Positions 46,191-54,158 of a stretch of DNA of 64,000 nucleotides are shown piece after piece. Below the pieces are notes generated by a model. It had not been told where the DNA came from. It searched no databases and was given only the letters and a program-made list of their open reading frames with translations. Every line of letters begins with the position of its first letter. Position 1 is the stretch's first letter. Both the position numbers and the translations under genes were made by a program. Where the stretch lies: contig NZ_JAGXCY010000020.1 in NCBI RefSeq assembly GCF_018310695.1, forward strand, positions 1-64,000, in the 5' to 3' direction. This DNA comes from Paenibacillus sp. Marseille-Q4541 (GTDB lineage: Bacteria > Bacillota > Bacilli > Paenibacillales > Paenibacillaceae).

Positions 46191-46295
46191 CTATTCTTTT
46201 TCTTCTATGACAATATCCCCTTCTCCTAAAGGTACTTCAAACCCTGTTAAGATTGAAGATAATAATAATTTTTTATTGTAAATACAGCGTTGGCA
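46191..46295 (-). pseudogene. Short coding-like fragment
   Basis: Thirty-four codons (CQRCIYNKKLLLSSIL, then GFEVPLGEGDIVIEEKE) lie between stops with no start codon. It is probably the last part of a lost gene. The rest of the 45.8-46.4 kb gap holds only the acetate transporter promoter. Confidence 0.35.
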
Positions 46296-46381
46296 TCAAA
46301 TCGATGGGTCCGATTGCAAAGACGTTCATGAAAATTTTTGATGTTATTTTCTGAAATACGGTGAATTTCCATAAATTTCAC

Positions 46382-46410
46382 TTACACGTTTGCTGTGACT
46401 GTGATATGAT
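46382..46410 (+). promoter_or_regulatory. Probable sigma-A promoter of the acetate transporter
   Basis: TTACAC, a 17-base spacer and TATGAT with an extended -10 TG (TGATATGAT) lie 69 bases before the start codon. The -35 box is weak but spacing is exact. Confidence 0.5.
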
Positions 46411-46478
46411 TTCCAAGGCCCTCAGAATGGTGAATTCATCTGATAGCCTTATCTACTTGCATAACTACTGGAGGAACT

Positions 46479-47108
46479 ATGACAACACAATCAAAGCAAT
46501 CGGTACAAATTATTACAGCTGATCCAAGCGGAATCGGCCTATTTGGTCTGGCTATAGTTACGCTTGTCGCATCTTCGCAGAAGCTTGGTCTCACAACAGG
46601 CCTTAGCTTCGTTATCCCTTGGGCTATTTTTCTTGGTGCACTAGCCCAGATTTTCGCAGCTATTCAAGATGCCAAGCATAATAATACATTTGGAATGACG
46701 GCCTTTGCTGCCTACGGCTTCTTCTGGCTTGCGGTCGCTACCAGCTGGTTAATGAAGCTGGGTGCCTTTGGTCCTCTTCTGTCCGCTGACATAGATGGAA
46801 AGCAGCTCGGCTTCGCCTTTTTAGGTTATTTGATATTCACGTTATTCATGACTATCGGTGCCATGGAAACGAACAAAGTACTGTTTATTATCTTTGTGTT
46901 AATTGATTTTCTTTTCTTAGGATTAACATTGGACGCTTTTGGAGTCGCACCGCATGTATTCCATACCATCGCAGCATATGCTGAAATGGGTATTGCTATC
47001 GTATCTCTATATGGTTGCGGCGCATCTGTTCTTAACGTTCATTTCGGACGCCGTTTCCTTCCTATTGGTGCGCCATTTGGTATCTTCAAGGACCATACGG
47101 ACAAATAA
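46479..47108 (+). CDS. Acetate uptake transporter (GPR1/FUN34/YaaH family)
   Basis: A 209-residue six-helix membrane protein of the GPR1/FUN34/YaaH family, which moves acetate or succinate with protons. The family N-terminal motif is seen as ADPSGIGLFGLAIVTLVA. The helices alternate with short polar loops and FGRRFLPIG near the end is typical. GGAGG stands five bases before the ATG. It is on the plus strand, alone, facing the patB operon across a shared terminator. Confidence 0.9.
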   Translation: MTTQSKQSVQIITADPSGIGLFGLAIVTLVASSQKLGLTTGLSFVIPWAIFLGALAQIFAAIQDAKHNNTFGMTAFAAYGFFWLAVATSWLMKLGAFGPLLSADIDGKQLGFAFLGYLIFTLFMTIGAMETNKVLFIIFVLIDFLFLGLTLDAFGVAPHVFHTIAAYAEMGIAIVSLYGCGASVLNVHFGRRFLPIGAPFGIFKDHTDK

Positions 47109-47125
47109 ATTTTCTGAATAATTTA

Positions 47126-47175
47126 AAATAAAGCCCTGATAGATCAAGCTTTTTGATCTCATCAGGGCTTTATTT
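47126..47175. terminator. Bidirectional terminator
   Basis: AATAAAGCCCTGAT and ATCAGGGCTTTATT pair perfectly, with a nested AGATCAA/TTGATCT stem inside and T runs on each side. It ends the acetate transporter and lies at the 3' end of the small frame at 47.2 kb. Confidence 0.92.
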
Positions 47176-47271
47176 TTATTTTGTCAGCGATTGCTTAACA
47201 TGCTCCGGTACACGGTTAGACATACCAATATTATTCAAATCATAATTAAAAGTAACATTCGTTATTTTCAT
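47176..47271 (-). CDS. 31-residue small protein candidate
   Basis: ATG 47271 after AAGGAAGTGA opens a frame MKITNVTFNYDLNNIGMSNR... ending at the bidirectional terminator. The arrangement (binding site, frame, immediate terminator) is that of a real small gene, but no family is recognised. Confidence 0.4.
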   Translation of the reverse strand: MKITNVTFNYDLNNIGMSNRVPEHVKQSLTK

Positions 47272-47331
47272 CTAATCACTTCCTTGTTCTTCATATTTCC
47301 GAGAATCTCATATTGAGCTGTGTTTTACACT

Positions 47332-47358
47332 AAAAAAGCCCCCGGTTTCCCGGAGGCT
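47332..47358 (-). terminator. Terminator after ridA
   Basis: On the minus strand AGCCTCCGGG pairs with CCGGGGGCT and a TTTTTT run follows, just beyond the ridA stop. Confidence 0.9.
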
Positions 47359-47370
47359 CATAAATACTAT

Positions 47371-47754
47371 TTATTTTACCGCGATAACTTCAATCTCCAC
47401 AAGTCCGTCCTTCGGCAGCTTCGCAACCTGAACGGCGCTACGTGCCGGATAAGGCTCAGCAAAGAAAGTGGCATATACTTCATTAACAGTCTGGAAATCG
47501 TTCATATCTTTTAGAAATACTGTCGTCTTCACTACATGCTCCATGCCATACCCTGCGGCTTCCAAAATCGCATTCACATTAGCTAGTGATTGCTTAGCTT
47601 GCTCCGATACAGAATCGGGAAATTCTCCTGCAGCATTCATTCCAAGTTGCCCGGAAGTAATAATCATATTACCAAATTGTACTGCTTGTGAATAAGGCCC
47701 TATAGCCCCCGGAGCGTTTGGAGTTGCGATTGTTTTTCTCTCTTGTTCTGTCAT
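47371..47754 (-). CDS. ridA: RidA, reactive enamine/imine deaminase
   Basis: A 127-residue canonical RidA. R105 in PYPARSAVQVAKLP and E120 in DGLVEIEVIAVK are at the usual numbered positions of the active site, with GAIGPYSQAVQFGNM at the N-terminus. RidA hydrolyses 2-aminoacrylate and related enamines to keto acids plus ammonia, preventing damage to PLP enzymes. It ends the operon that begins with the YheO-like regulator and includes a PLP lyase whose beta-elimination releases 2-aminoacrylate. Confidence 0.95.
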   Translation of the reverse strand: MTEQERKTIATPNAPGAIGPYSQAVQFGNMIITSGQLGMNAAGEFPDSVSEQAKQSLANVNAILEAAGYGMEHVVKTTVFLKDMNDFQTVNEVYATFFAEPYPARSAVQVAKLPKDGLVEIEVIAVK

Positions 47755-47833
47755 ATACGTTCTCTCCCTTTATCCACGCATTGATGCGCATTATAATTAT
47801 TATTTTCTCAATTGGGTGTACAGCACACCCATT

Positions 47834-49321
47834 TTATAATGATTCAGCTGCTTTTACATCATCATACTCCTTCAGCATTTCCTGTTGCTGCTCTGGAGTC
47901 AACTTAGTGATTCCAAAGCCTGTGAAGCCCCAGATTGTCGCGAAGATAATACCTGTCCAGCACAAGGTTGCCCAAGGTAGATATGAAAGAGTTGAGACCC
48001 CCAAGGTTCCAGCCATATAAGCCCCTGCCGCAGTCCATGGTAAAATAGGTTCAACAATGGATGCAGAGTCTTCAATCGTTCGGCCAAGGTTCTTCGGATG
48101 CAGACCTCGGCGGATATACGCCTCACGAAGCATTTCACCAGGCATTAGGATCGATACCTGCCCATTGCTTGTTACCCCAATCATGGTCAAACCGGTAGCA
48201 ATTGTAGCCAAAATCAGCGATCCTGTTGAGCGCACATACTTCAGAATCTTATTTACGATTAATTCCAGAGATTTTGTCAGCGAAATCGTACCAGCAAACG
48301 TAATGGCACAGAAACAAATCAGCAATGTACCCATCATAGAGTTCATTCCACCGCGATTTAGAAGGCGAGGAATATCTGGAATCACTGCTGCCGCGTCAAA
48401 ACCTTGAACGTTAACCATAGCCACATCAAAACCATTAATAACGGAAGTAATTACATCATGCAGTGTGAATCCTTGAAAAATCATACCATTAGCCATCGCT
48501 ACAAAAGAGGAAAAGAGCATAACCGGGATGGTAGGCTTTTTGCGAATCGACCCATACAGAACAATTAATACCGGAAGAAGTAATAGCAAGTTCCAGTCAA
48601 ACACCGTGCTGAGCGTGTCCATAATGGTGATAACCTTCTCAGGAATAGCCATACCGGCCCCATCGGTATTGAATCCGGTGATCAGGAAGATCGTTCCGGC
48701 GACGATAAATGAGGGTACTGTCGTATACAGCACATGACCAATATGTTCATACAGGTTAACTCCCGTTGACAGCGCTGCCAAATTCGTTGTATCTGATAAT
48801 GGTGATAGCTTGTCGCCAAAATAGGCTCCCGCTACGATTGCACCGGCAACAGCGGCTAGGTTTGCATCAAGTCCAGCTCCTACCCCCATAAACGCTACCC
48901 CGATCGTACCTGCTGATCCCCAAGAAGTACCTGTACACAAAGAGACAATGGAAGTGACAATGAATGCTGTAATCAGCAAAAATTGCGGATTAATAATTTC
49001 AAGCCCGTAATAGATCATCATCGGAATCGTACCGCCGATCATCCAAGCGCCAATCATAAATCCGACCGTGATCAGGATCAAGATAGCTGGCATTGTCTTG
49101 GCAATCTTCTGCGCAATCGAACCCATAATGTCGTCATAGTTGTAACCCAGCTTTATGGCGATGATTCCGGCAACCACGGTGGACAAAATGATTAACGGTT
49201 CAGGTGGCAATTCGAATAGAACATATCCTAAACATAACAGCAGAATCATGGTAACAATCGGTAATAAAGCTAAAAACAGAGTAGGTTGCTTAACCGTCTT
49301 TTCCTTACTTGGCTTAGCCAT
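47834..49321 (-). CDS. NhaC-family sodium/proton-type antiporter
   Basis: A 495-residue transporter with about twelve membrane helices of the NhaC/MleN family. Family features include TGTSWGSAGTIGVAFMGVG, GAYFGDKLSPLSDTTNLA and TSNGQVSILMPGEM. Members exchange sodium for protons or organic acids (such as malate/lactate). Placement between the C-S lyase and RidA suggests it may import the lyase substrate or export a product rather than serve only in sodium balance. The gap to the lyase gene is 38 bases. Confidence 0.92.
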   Translation of the reverse strand: MAKPSKEKTVKQPTLFLALLPIVTMILLLCLGYVLFELPPEPLIILSTVVAGIIAIKLGYNYDDIMGSIAQKIAKTMPAILILITVGFMIGAWMIGGTIPMMIYYGLEIINPQFLLITAFIVTSIVSLCTGTSWGSAGTIGVAFMGVGAGLDANLAAVAGAIVAGAYFGDKLSPLSDTTNLAALSTGVNLYEHIGHVLYTTVPSFIVAGTIFLITGFNTDGAGMAIPEKVITIMDTLSTVFDWNLLLLLPVLIVLYGSIRKKPTIPVMLFSSFVAMANGMIFQGFTLHDVITSVINGFDVAMVNVQGFDAAAVIPDIPRLLNRGGMNSMMGTLLICFCAITFAGTISLTKSLELIVNKILKYVRSTGSLILATIATGLTMIGVTSNGQVSILMPGEMLREAYIRRGLHPKNLGRTIEDSASIVEPILPWTAAGAYMAGTLGVSTLSYLPWATLCWTGIIFATIWGFTGFGITKLTPEQQQEMLKEYDDVKAAESL

Positions 49322-49359
49322 TTAAGGTTCCCCCTATCGATGATGTAAGAAATTATCTG

Positions 49360-50529
49360 TTACTTAAAAGGGTAATTGCTCGCCATTCGCTCAAAAGCCT
49401 CTTGCAATAATGCCCTAGGAGCACCGAGATTCAGGCGAATAAATCCTTCACCGTCCGCGCCAAAGGACGAACCAAAGCTTACGCTAACCCGGCTTTTATT
49501 TTGAATCCATTCAATTAAATCGCTTTCATTTCTGCTTAGGGCTGTACAATCTACCCACAATAGATAGGTTCCTTCTGCTCTCACAATTTTCAGTTCAGGC
49601 ATATGCTCAGCAAAAAAATCTTCCGTAAATGAAATATTGTCCGTAATATAAGTTCGAAGCTCCGTCAGCCAATCATCACACTCCGTATATGCAACCTCCA
49701 GAGCAGGGATGGCAAAAAAAGTAGGATTATGAATGCCAGCCTGTCGTAACCCATATTGGAATTGCTCCCTTAACTGCTTGTTTGGGATAACAATATTAGC
49801 GATTTCAAGACTTGCTAAGTTAAAGGTTTTGCCTGGCGAAGTGCAAATGATGGACCGCTCCGCGATCTGTTCTGACAATTTCGCGATAATGGTATGCTCA
49901 TGTCCTTCGTGAATAAAATCGGCATGAATGTCATCTGATACGAGCAATGCATCATAACGAATGCAGAGGTCAGCTATACGTTCTAAATCCATCTTTGTCC
50001 ATACACGCCCTGTCGGGTTATGCGGAGAGATTAACAGAACCATCTTAACCCCTGCCTTCATCTGGCGTTCCATATCATCAAAGTCGATTTCATATCGACC
50101 ATCCCTAAGCAGCAACGGATTTTCTACGAGTTTTCTGTCATTGATTTCAACAGCATTAGCGATGGGTTGATAGGCCGGAGTATGCATTAAAATTCGGTCA
50201 CCGGGTTCTGTAAATCTCTCGATTATAACCGATACTGCCTGTACAATCCGCGGGCAGAACACGATCCATTCTTGCGGTACATCCCATCCGTAAGCTTTAT
50301 CAAGCCACTGCTGTACGACCTTATAATAAGGAGGGAACGGATCGGTATATCCGTAGATTCCGTGCCGTGCCATCTCGCTCACCTTATTTACGACTTGCGG
50401 GGGCGCTTGTATATCCATATCTGCAACAGAGAGAACGATCATATCATCCCCTAAGCTGTTTACAACCCCGTCCCACTTCGCGCTATTGGTGCCAATTCTA
50501 CTAATCACTTGATCAAAGTTATAACTCAT
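49360..50529 (-). CDS. PatB/MalY-type PLP-dependent C-S lyase
   Basis: A 389-residue fold-type I PLP enzyme of the PatB/MalY cystathionine beta-lyase family. PLP lysine K234 is in CTSPGKTFNLASLEIAN, D199 in LLVSDDIHADFIHEG binds the pyridine nitrogen, and SPHNPTGRVWT and FIRLNLGAPR supply the other cofactor/carboxylate contacts. It cleaves C-S bonds of cysteine-derived compounds by beta-elimination, releasing a thiol and 2-aminoacrylate. Operon with the YheO-like regulator, antiporter and RidA. Confidence 0.93.
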   Translation of the reverse strand: MSYNFDQVISRIGTNSAKWDGVVNSLGDDMIVLSVADMDIQAPPQVVNKVSEMARHGIYGYTDPFPPYYKVVQQWLDKAYGWDVPQEWIVFCPRIVQAVSVIIERFTEPGDRILMHTPAYQPIANAVEINDRKLVENPLLLRDGRYEIDFDDMERQMKAGVKMVLLISPHNPTGRVWTKMDLERIADLCIRYDALLVSDDIHADFIHEGHEHTIIAKLSEQIAERSIICTSPGKTFNLASLEIANIVIPNKQLREQFQYGLRQAGIHNPTFFAIPALEVAYTECDDWLTELRTYITDNISFTEDFFAEHMPELKIVRAEGTYLLWVDCTALSRNESDLIEWIQNKSRVSVSFGSSFGADGEGFIRLNLGAPRALLQEAFERMASNYPFK

Positions 50530-50569
50530 GGTCTCACCTTCTTGTTTTTCTATCTAGACCTCTACTTTA

Positions 50570-51247
50570 TTATTTCAGCTTTTGTAAATAGCGGTAAACC
50601 GTAGGTTCCGATATCGATAAAGCAGTTGCTACCTGCGAGACGCCGCCTTTCAGCAAGAAAACTCCAAGCTCATTTAACTCGCGGACAACCTCAATCTTCT
50701 CCTGCGACGACAAACGTTCCGGCGGAATTTTTAATTTACCAATGACTGAAGATATCATATGCTGCAGCAAATCATCCGCATTCCCTTGCAGATACTCTGT
50801 TGTTTGCTTTTCTTCCTTCGACGTTTCAGCAGCAGGCATTACATATGGATTAGGTCCTCCCTGTAAAATATGTTGAACCCATTCAGCTGCTACTTCCATA
50901 TGTGTAACGTCAATATTCAGACACAGCAGGCCAACCAGCTTATTCTGATCATTCTTTATATAGTAGGTAGACGAGCGAAAGCTCTGACCGAATTTGCCTG
51001 ATGCTTTGTAGTTAGCAATATACTGTTCCTCATGATAAGCCTCGGATTTGAGAATTTTTAGGACAAGATCAGTGGATGCATCGCCTACTTCACGTCCACT
51101 AATATAACCGTTCTCAATAAAAACAATGGAATGCTCCGGATCACTGATATCATGCACGACGACTTCACATTTAGGTCCTATAATTGCCGCAATGAATGAA
51201 GCGATCGGAAAAAACCTCTCAAGATACTGCCGATTCTCACTCCCCAT
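50570..51247 (-). CDS. YheO/DauR-type transcriptional regulator
   Basis: A 225-residue regulator with an N-terminal PAS-like YheO domain (about residues 5-115: IIGPKCEVVVHDISDPEHSI, VGLLCLNIDVTHMEVAA) and a C-terminal helix-turn-helix of the DauR type (GGVSQVATALSISEPTVYRYL). Relatives sense amino-acid-like or other small ligands and control catabolic genes (DauR controls D-arginine use). As first gene of the operon it probably regulates itself and the lyase, antiporter and ridA. ATG 51247 is used; TTG 51250 is an alternative. Confidence 0.9.
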   Translation of the reverse strand: MGSENRQYLERFFPIASFIAAIIGPKCEVVVHDISDPEHSIVFIENGYISGREVGDASTDLVLKILKSEAYHEEQYIANYKASGKFGQSFRSSTYYIKNDQNKLVGLLCLNIDVTHMEVAAEWVQHILQGGPNPYVMPAAETSKEEKQTTEYLQGNADDLLQHMISSVIGKLKIPPERLSSQEKIEVVRELNELGVFLLKGGVSQVATALSISEPTVYRYLQKLK

Positions 51248-51322
51248 CAATTTGGACTCCTTTCTCTGTATTCAACAATATAATTTTTTATTGTATAAAT
51301 AATAAATTATTATCTTGATAAA

Positions 51323-51351
51323 ATAATATCACAACTGTAAAACGCTTTCAA
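51323..51351 (-). promoter_or_regulatory. Sigma-A promoter with overlapping cre-like site
   Basis: On the minus strand TTGAAA (51351-51346), a 17-base spacer and TATTAT (51328-51323) form a near-consensus promoter for the yheO-patB-nhaC-ridA operon. TGAAAGCGTTTTACA covers the -35 box and resembles a CcpA cre site with one extra base. AT-rich inverted repeats downstream (51280-51315) could bind the regulator. Confidence 0.6.
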
Positions 51352-51376
51352 CTTTTTTTGTTGATGATCGTAATTT

Positions 51377-51421
51377 ATAAAGAAAAAGCCTCCACGGTCA
51401 CTTCTGTGACACGTGCAAGCT
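51377..51421 (-). terminator. Terminator after the GNAT gene at 51.5 kb
   Basis: On the minus strand CACGTGTCAC pairs with GTGACCGTG around AGAA, extended by AGC/GCT and followed by TTTTTCTTT. Confidence 0.8.
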
Positions 51422-51470
51422 ACTTACGAGAGTTATATACTAATCTTATATGATCTGTCTTCTTGATTTA

Positions 51471-51983
51471 CTATCCTACCTGTTCATTATCTCTCAATGT
51501 AAAATATAGAAGATTGTCTTTCAAATCTTTCTCTTCATTAAATCCGATCTTCTTTAAAAGTTTCTGTGATGGGACATTTTTAATTTCAGTTATCGCTTCA
51601 ATATAATGGAGTCTCATCGAATCAAATCCAATTCGTATCACCTTCAATAATGCCTCCTGCATTAGCCCCTTTCCCCAATACTGTGGCGACAAATCAAAAC
51701 CTATTTCGGCTTTAGATTCTTGATTCTCTGTAGACCAGCAATGAAAACCGCATGTACCTATAAGTTCATTATTTTCTTTATTAAATAATCCGTACCTACA
51801 GCCAGAATCATTAATATGAAAAGCAATAATTTCCCTAACTTCCTCTATGTTTTTACATACATCGATATCCATGAATTCCGTTACTTCCGGATATGAAAAA
51901 TGTCTATATACTGCTTCAATATCATCTAGAGTTAGTTCTCGTATGAATAGTCTTTCCGTTTCAATATTCGGGTATTGAATCAT
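51471..51983 (-). CDS. RimJ/RimL-type GNAT acetyltransferase
   Basis: A 170-residue acetyltransferase: N-terminal ETERLFIRELTLDDIEAVYR, motif A AEIGFDLSPQYWGKGLMQEA, motif B YIEAITEIKNVPSQKLLKKI. This is the RimJ/RimL branch, which acetylates protein N-termini or small molecules. It precedes a strong terminator and follows the SDR gene on the same strand, 52 bp apart. Confidence 0.9.
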   Translation of the reverse strand: MIQYPNIETERLFIRELTLDDIEAVYRHFSYPEVTEFMDIDVCKNIEEVREIIAFHINDSGCRYGLFNKENNELIGTCGFHCWSTENQESKAEIGFDLSPQYWGKGLMQEALLKVIRIGFDSMRLHYIEAITEIKNVPSQKLLKKIGFNEEKDLKDNLLYFTLRDNEQVG

Positions 51984-52035
51984 AAGTTGCCACCCCTACC
52001 CTCTTTTAGTTATGTCTGTTAGATTTTTGAGTTCA

Positions 52036-52824
52036 TTAACCTCTCTGAAATCCACCTTCTGAGTGAATGACTTGTCCAGTTACCCACTCCGCTTCGTCAC
52101 TTGCAAGAAAAGTAATGAATCGCGCTGCATCTTGAGGCAATCCTATTCTACCCTTTGGAGATTTAGTCAAAATGTAATCTTTTACGTCATCACTCATCCA
52201 TCCCGTATCCGTTGGACCTGGATTCACGGCATTTACTGTAATTCCTTTCGAGGCTACTTCAGCCGACAACGTTAAAGTGAATGCATCAATAGCTCCTTTA
52301 GTAGCAGCATACGCTATATTACCAGCCATTGGCCCTAATGATTGACCAGAAGTTAAATTAATAATCCTTCCACCGCTGGAGTGGCTAAACCGACTAGCAA
52401 ACTCTGCACTTAATAACATCGTTCCACGAATATTCACTTGGTAATGTTTATCAAGTACTTCAGCAGTTAATGTATCGTATCCTACGTCAACCGAATAGGT
52501 TGCATTGTTGATTAAAATTGATGGCTTCCCTAATTTTTCTTCAACTGCATCAAGTAACTTAGTAGGTGCTAATGTATCAGAAAGATCTAATTCAAACTTC
52601 TCACAACGTACACCGTATTCTATAATTTTATCTTGTAACAATTGAGGTTCATTGGAATTGATTCCCCAAGGCATCTCTCGGTCATAGCTAGTCCAATACG
52701 TAAAAAATACATCAATTCCTTGACTCGCCAATGCAGTACATATTGCTGCCCCAATGCCGCTAAGGCGAGAAGCACCCGTTACTATAGCTATTCTTCTTTT
52801 TGAAAATAAATCTTTTTCCTCCAT
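52036..52824 (-). CDS. SDR-family oxidoreductase
   Basis: A 262-residue classical short-chain dehydrogenase/reductase. The cofactor motif is VTGASRLSGIGAAICTALAS, NNATYSV matches N-A-G, the catalytic serine is in LTSGQSLG and the Y-x-x-x-K is YAATKGAIDAF. The NADP/NAD substrate pair is unknown; the sequence is close to 3-oxoacyl reductase-like SDRs. AAGGAGG precedes the ATG. It is AT-rich like its neighbours. Confidence 0.92.
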   Translation of the reverse strand: MEEKDLFSKRRIAIVTGASRLSGIGAAICTALASQGIDVFFTYWTSYDREMPWGINSNEPQLLQDKIIEYGVRCEKFELDLSDTLAPTKLLDAVEEKLGKPSILINNATYSVDVGYDTLTAEVLDKHYQVNIRGTMLLSAEFASRFSHSSGGRIINLTSGQSLGPMAGNIAYAATKGAIDAFTLTLSAEVASKGITVNAVNPGPTDTGWMSDDVKDYILTKSPKGRIGLPQDAARFITFLASDEAEWVTGQVIHSEGGFQRG

Positions 52825-52854
52825 GATTTATTCCTCCTTTTTATAAGTTTGGGT

Positions 52855-52995
52855 AATTATTTGTAACGTTTGGCATTCCTGACGTTCAGGCGACATAAGT
52901 GGTAGGGAACGGGTTAAAAGATTTAGACAGTTGAATGTATCCCCTGAGTTTTCTCCGAAGATTCCTGTTGGTGCCAAATGCACCTACGCGACATG
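52855..52995. repeat. Palindrome-rich intergenic element
   Basis: Immediately after the stop of the pseudogene at 52998 this 140-base GC-richer stretch contains the hairpins CCTGAACGTCAGG and GGTGCCAAATGCACC, an inverted pair TTTGGCA/TGCCAAA, and two near-direct GCGACAT copies at its ends. No T tract follows the stems. It resembles the other after-stop elements in organisation but not clearly in sequence. Confidence 0.4.
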
Positions 52996-52997
52996 TA

Positions 52998-53284
52998 TTA
53001 ATGTTCTGTTAAACGGAGGTACTGCCTTCTTCGAACACCAATCCCAATAGTCGTTTGTAATTTTCGTAATCTCTTCAAAGAATCGTCACAGAAACAAACT
53101 ATATTAATAAATTCACCTTCTTGTTTTGCATCGGTAATTTCAAGTTCTAGGGCTGTTATTTTAGAGGTATCATAAGTAAAATAGTTAAACTCACTATCAA
53201 TCATTTCTGCTAGATATTGAATATATACTGTATTGTTCCGTCATGAAGACTGCCAATAGCAGTTTTCATTTGAATGAGTATCAT
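52998..53284 (-). pseudogene. Frameshifted small hypothetical gene
   Basis: From ATG 53284 (AAGGAG upstream) the frame reads MILIQMKTAIGSLHDGTIQY and hits a stop after 24 codons. The next frame continues YLAEMIDSEFNYFTYDTSKI, ALELEITDAKQEGEFINIVC and ends RRRQYLRLTEH. Removing 11 bases near 53220 (GTATATATTCA on the minus strand) restores one frame of about 91 codons. The family is unknown. It is a clear recent disruption. Confidence 0.7.
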
Positions 53285-53324
53285 TTTTTTACTCCTTAGC
53301 TTCGCAGGACTTTCGTATACGATT

Positions 53325-53855
53325 CTAAAAAACTTTCGGGTCTTTCAGTTCCGACCATTGGATCTGGGGTTCCTCATCCCTATCTACCGTTATCGTCCCT
53401 ATCATTACATGATCTAAATTTGGGTTCTCAAAATAGTGTTCTAACATAAAGCTAACAACTTTGGACAAACGAAGATTCTTAATCATCCCCTGACTTATCC
53501 AATGTAATTCTCCTTCATCTGAGCTAACAAAAGTAGTTCTCTTTAATTTACCGAAATAAACAAATTGTTGCCTAATCTCATCCTCTTTGACCCGCATCAG
53601 TATATACTTTAAATCAAGATTTTCTAAATCGTTCTCTTCAAATCCAGATTCTTCATATATTTCTCTCATACATGCTTTTTTAGGAAAATTCAGTTCTTCC
53701 GGTTCCATATGTCCACCAAGTCCTGACCAAAATTCAACATCCGTAATTCTACTAGAAGACTTCTTCATCATTAATATATCTTCGTTAAAAAACAGGAAAG
53801 CCGTTGCCATTTGTCTTACTTCCATTTGCATCATCCCCATTTTTATCTTGTCCAC
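53325..53855 (-). CDS. NUDIX hydrolase
   Basis: A NUDIX protein of up to 176 residues (an internal ATG at 53825 is an alternative start). The box GHMEPEELNFPKKACMREIY plus EESGF has two extra residues in the middle, and FWSGLGG precedes it. The family style (FLFFNEDILMMKKSS) is that of MutT-like enzymes. Its 5' end overlaps a truncated metallophosphatase reading frame by about 70 bases, suggesting a deletion brought the two together. Confidence 0.87.
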   Translation of the reverse strand: MDKIKMGMMQMEVRQMATAFLFFNEDILMMKKSSSRITDVEFWSGLGGHMEPEELNFPKKACMREIYEESGFEENDLENLDLKYILMRVKEDEIRQQFVYFGKLKRTTFVSSDEGELHWISQGMIKNLRLSKVVSFMLEHYFENPNLDHVMIGTITVDRDEEPQIQWSELKDPKVF

Positions 53856-54117
53856 ATTGTTTTAACCAATTTTCATTTCCTTCTTCAACATGCACAATAA
53901 CTTCAAACTGGTGATTTCCTTTAAGAAAGTAAACTTGATCAGGATTGTTTTTTTGCAATTCGATCGCATATAAAATGGTCTCAGGAGAGAACTTTCCTCT
54001 GTCCAATAAATCACCGAGTTGCACTAATATCTGTTCATCTCGATTCCAATGTTCATTAATTAATTTAGTGAAAGTATGAAAACAACCATGCACATCTCCA
54101 ACTACGAATAACTCCAT
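53785..54117 (-). pseudogene. Truncated metallophosphoesterase
   Basis: The first roughly 88 codons are the N-terminal half of a calcineurin-like phosphatase: FVVGDVHGCFHTFTKL, VQLGDLLDRGKFSPET and YFLKGNHQFEVI give three of the metal motifs. After NWLKQCG the frame runs into the NUDIX gene out of phase, so the C-terminal metal histidines are absent. It cannot be an intact enzyme. Confidence 0.8.
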
Positions 54118-54158
54118 TGTTTGACCCCCATAAAAAGTCTCGCACTAAAATAACCGAA

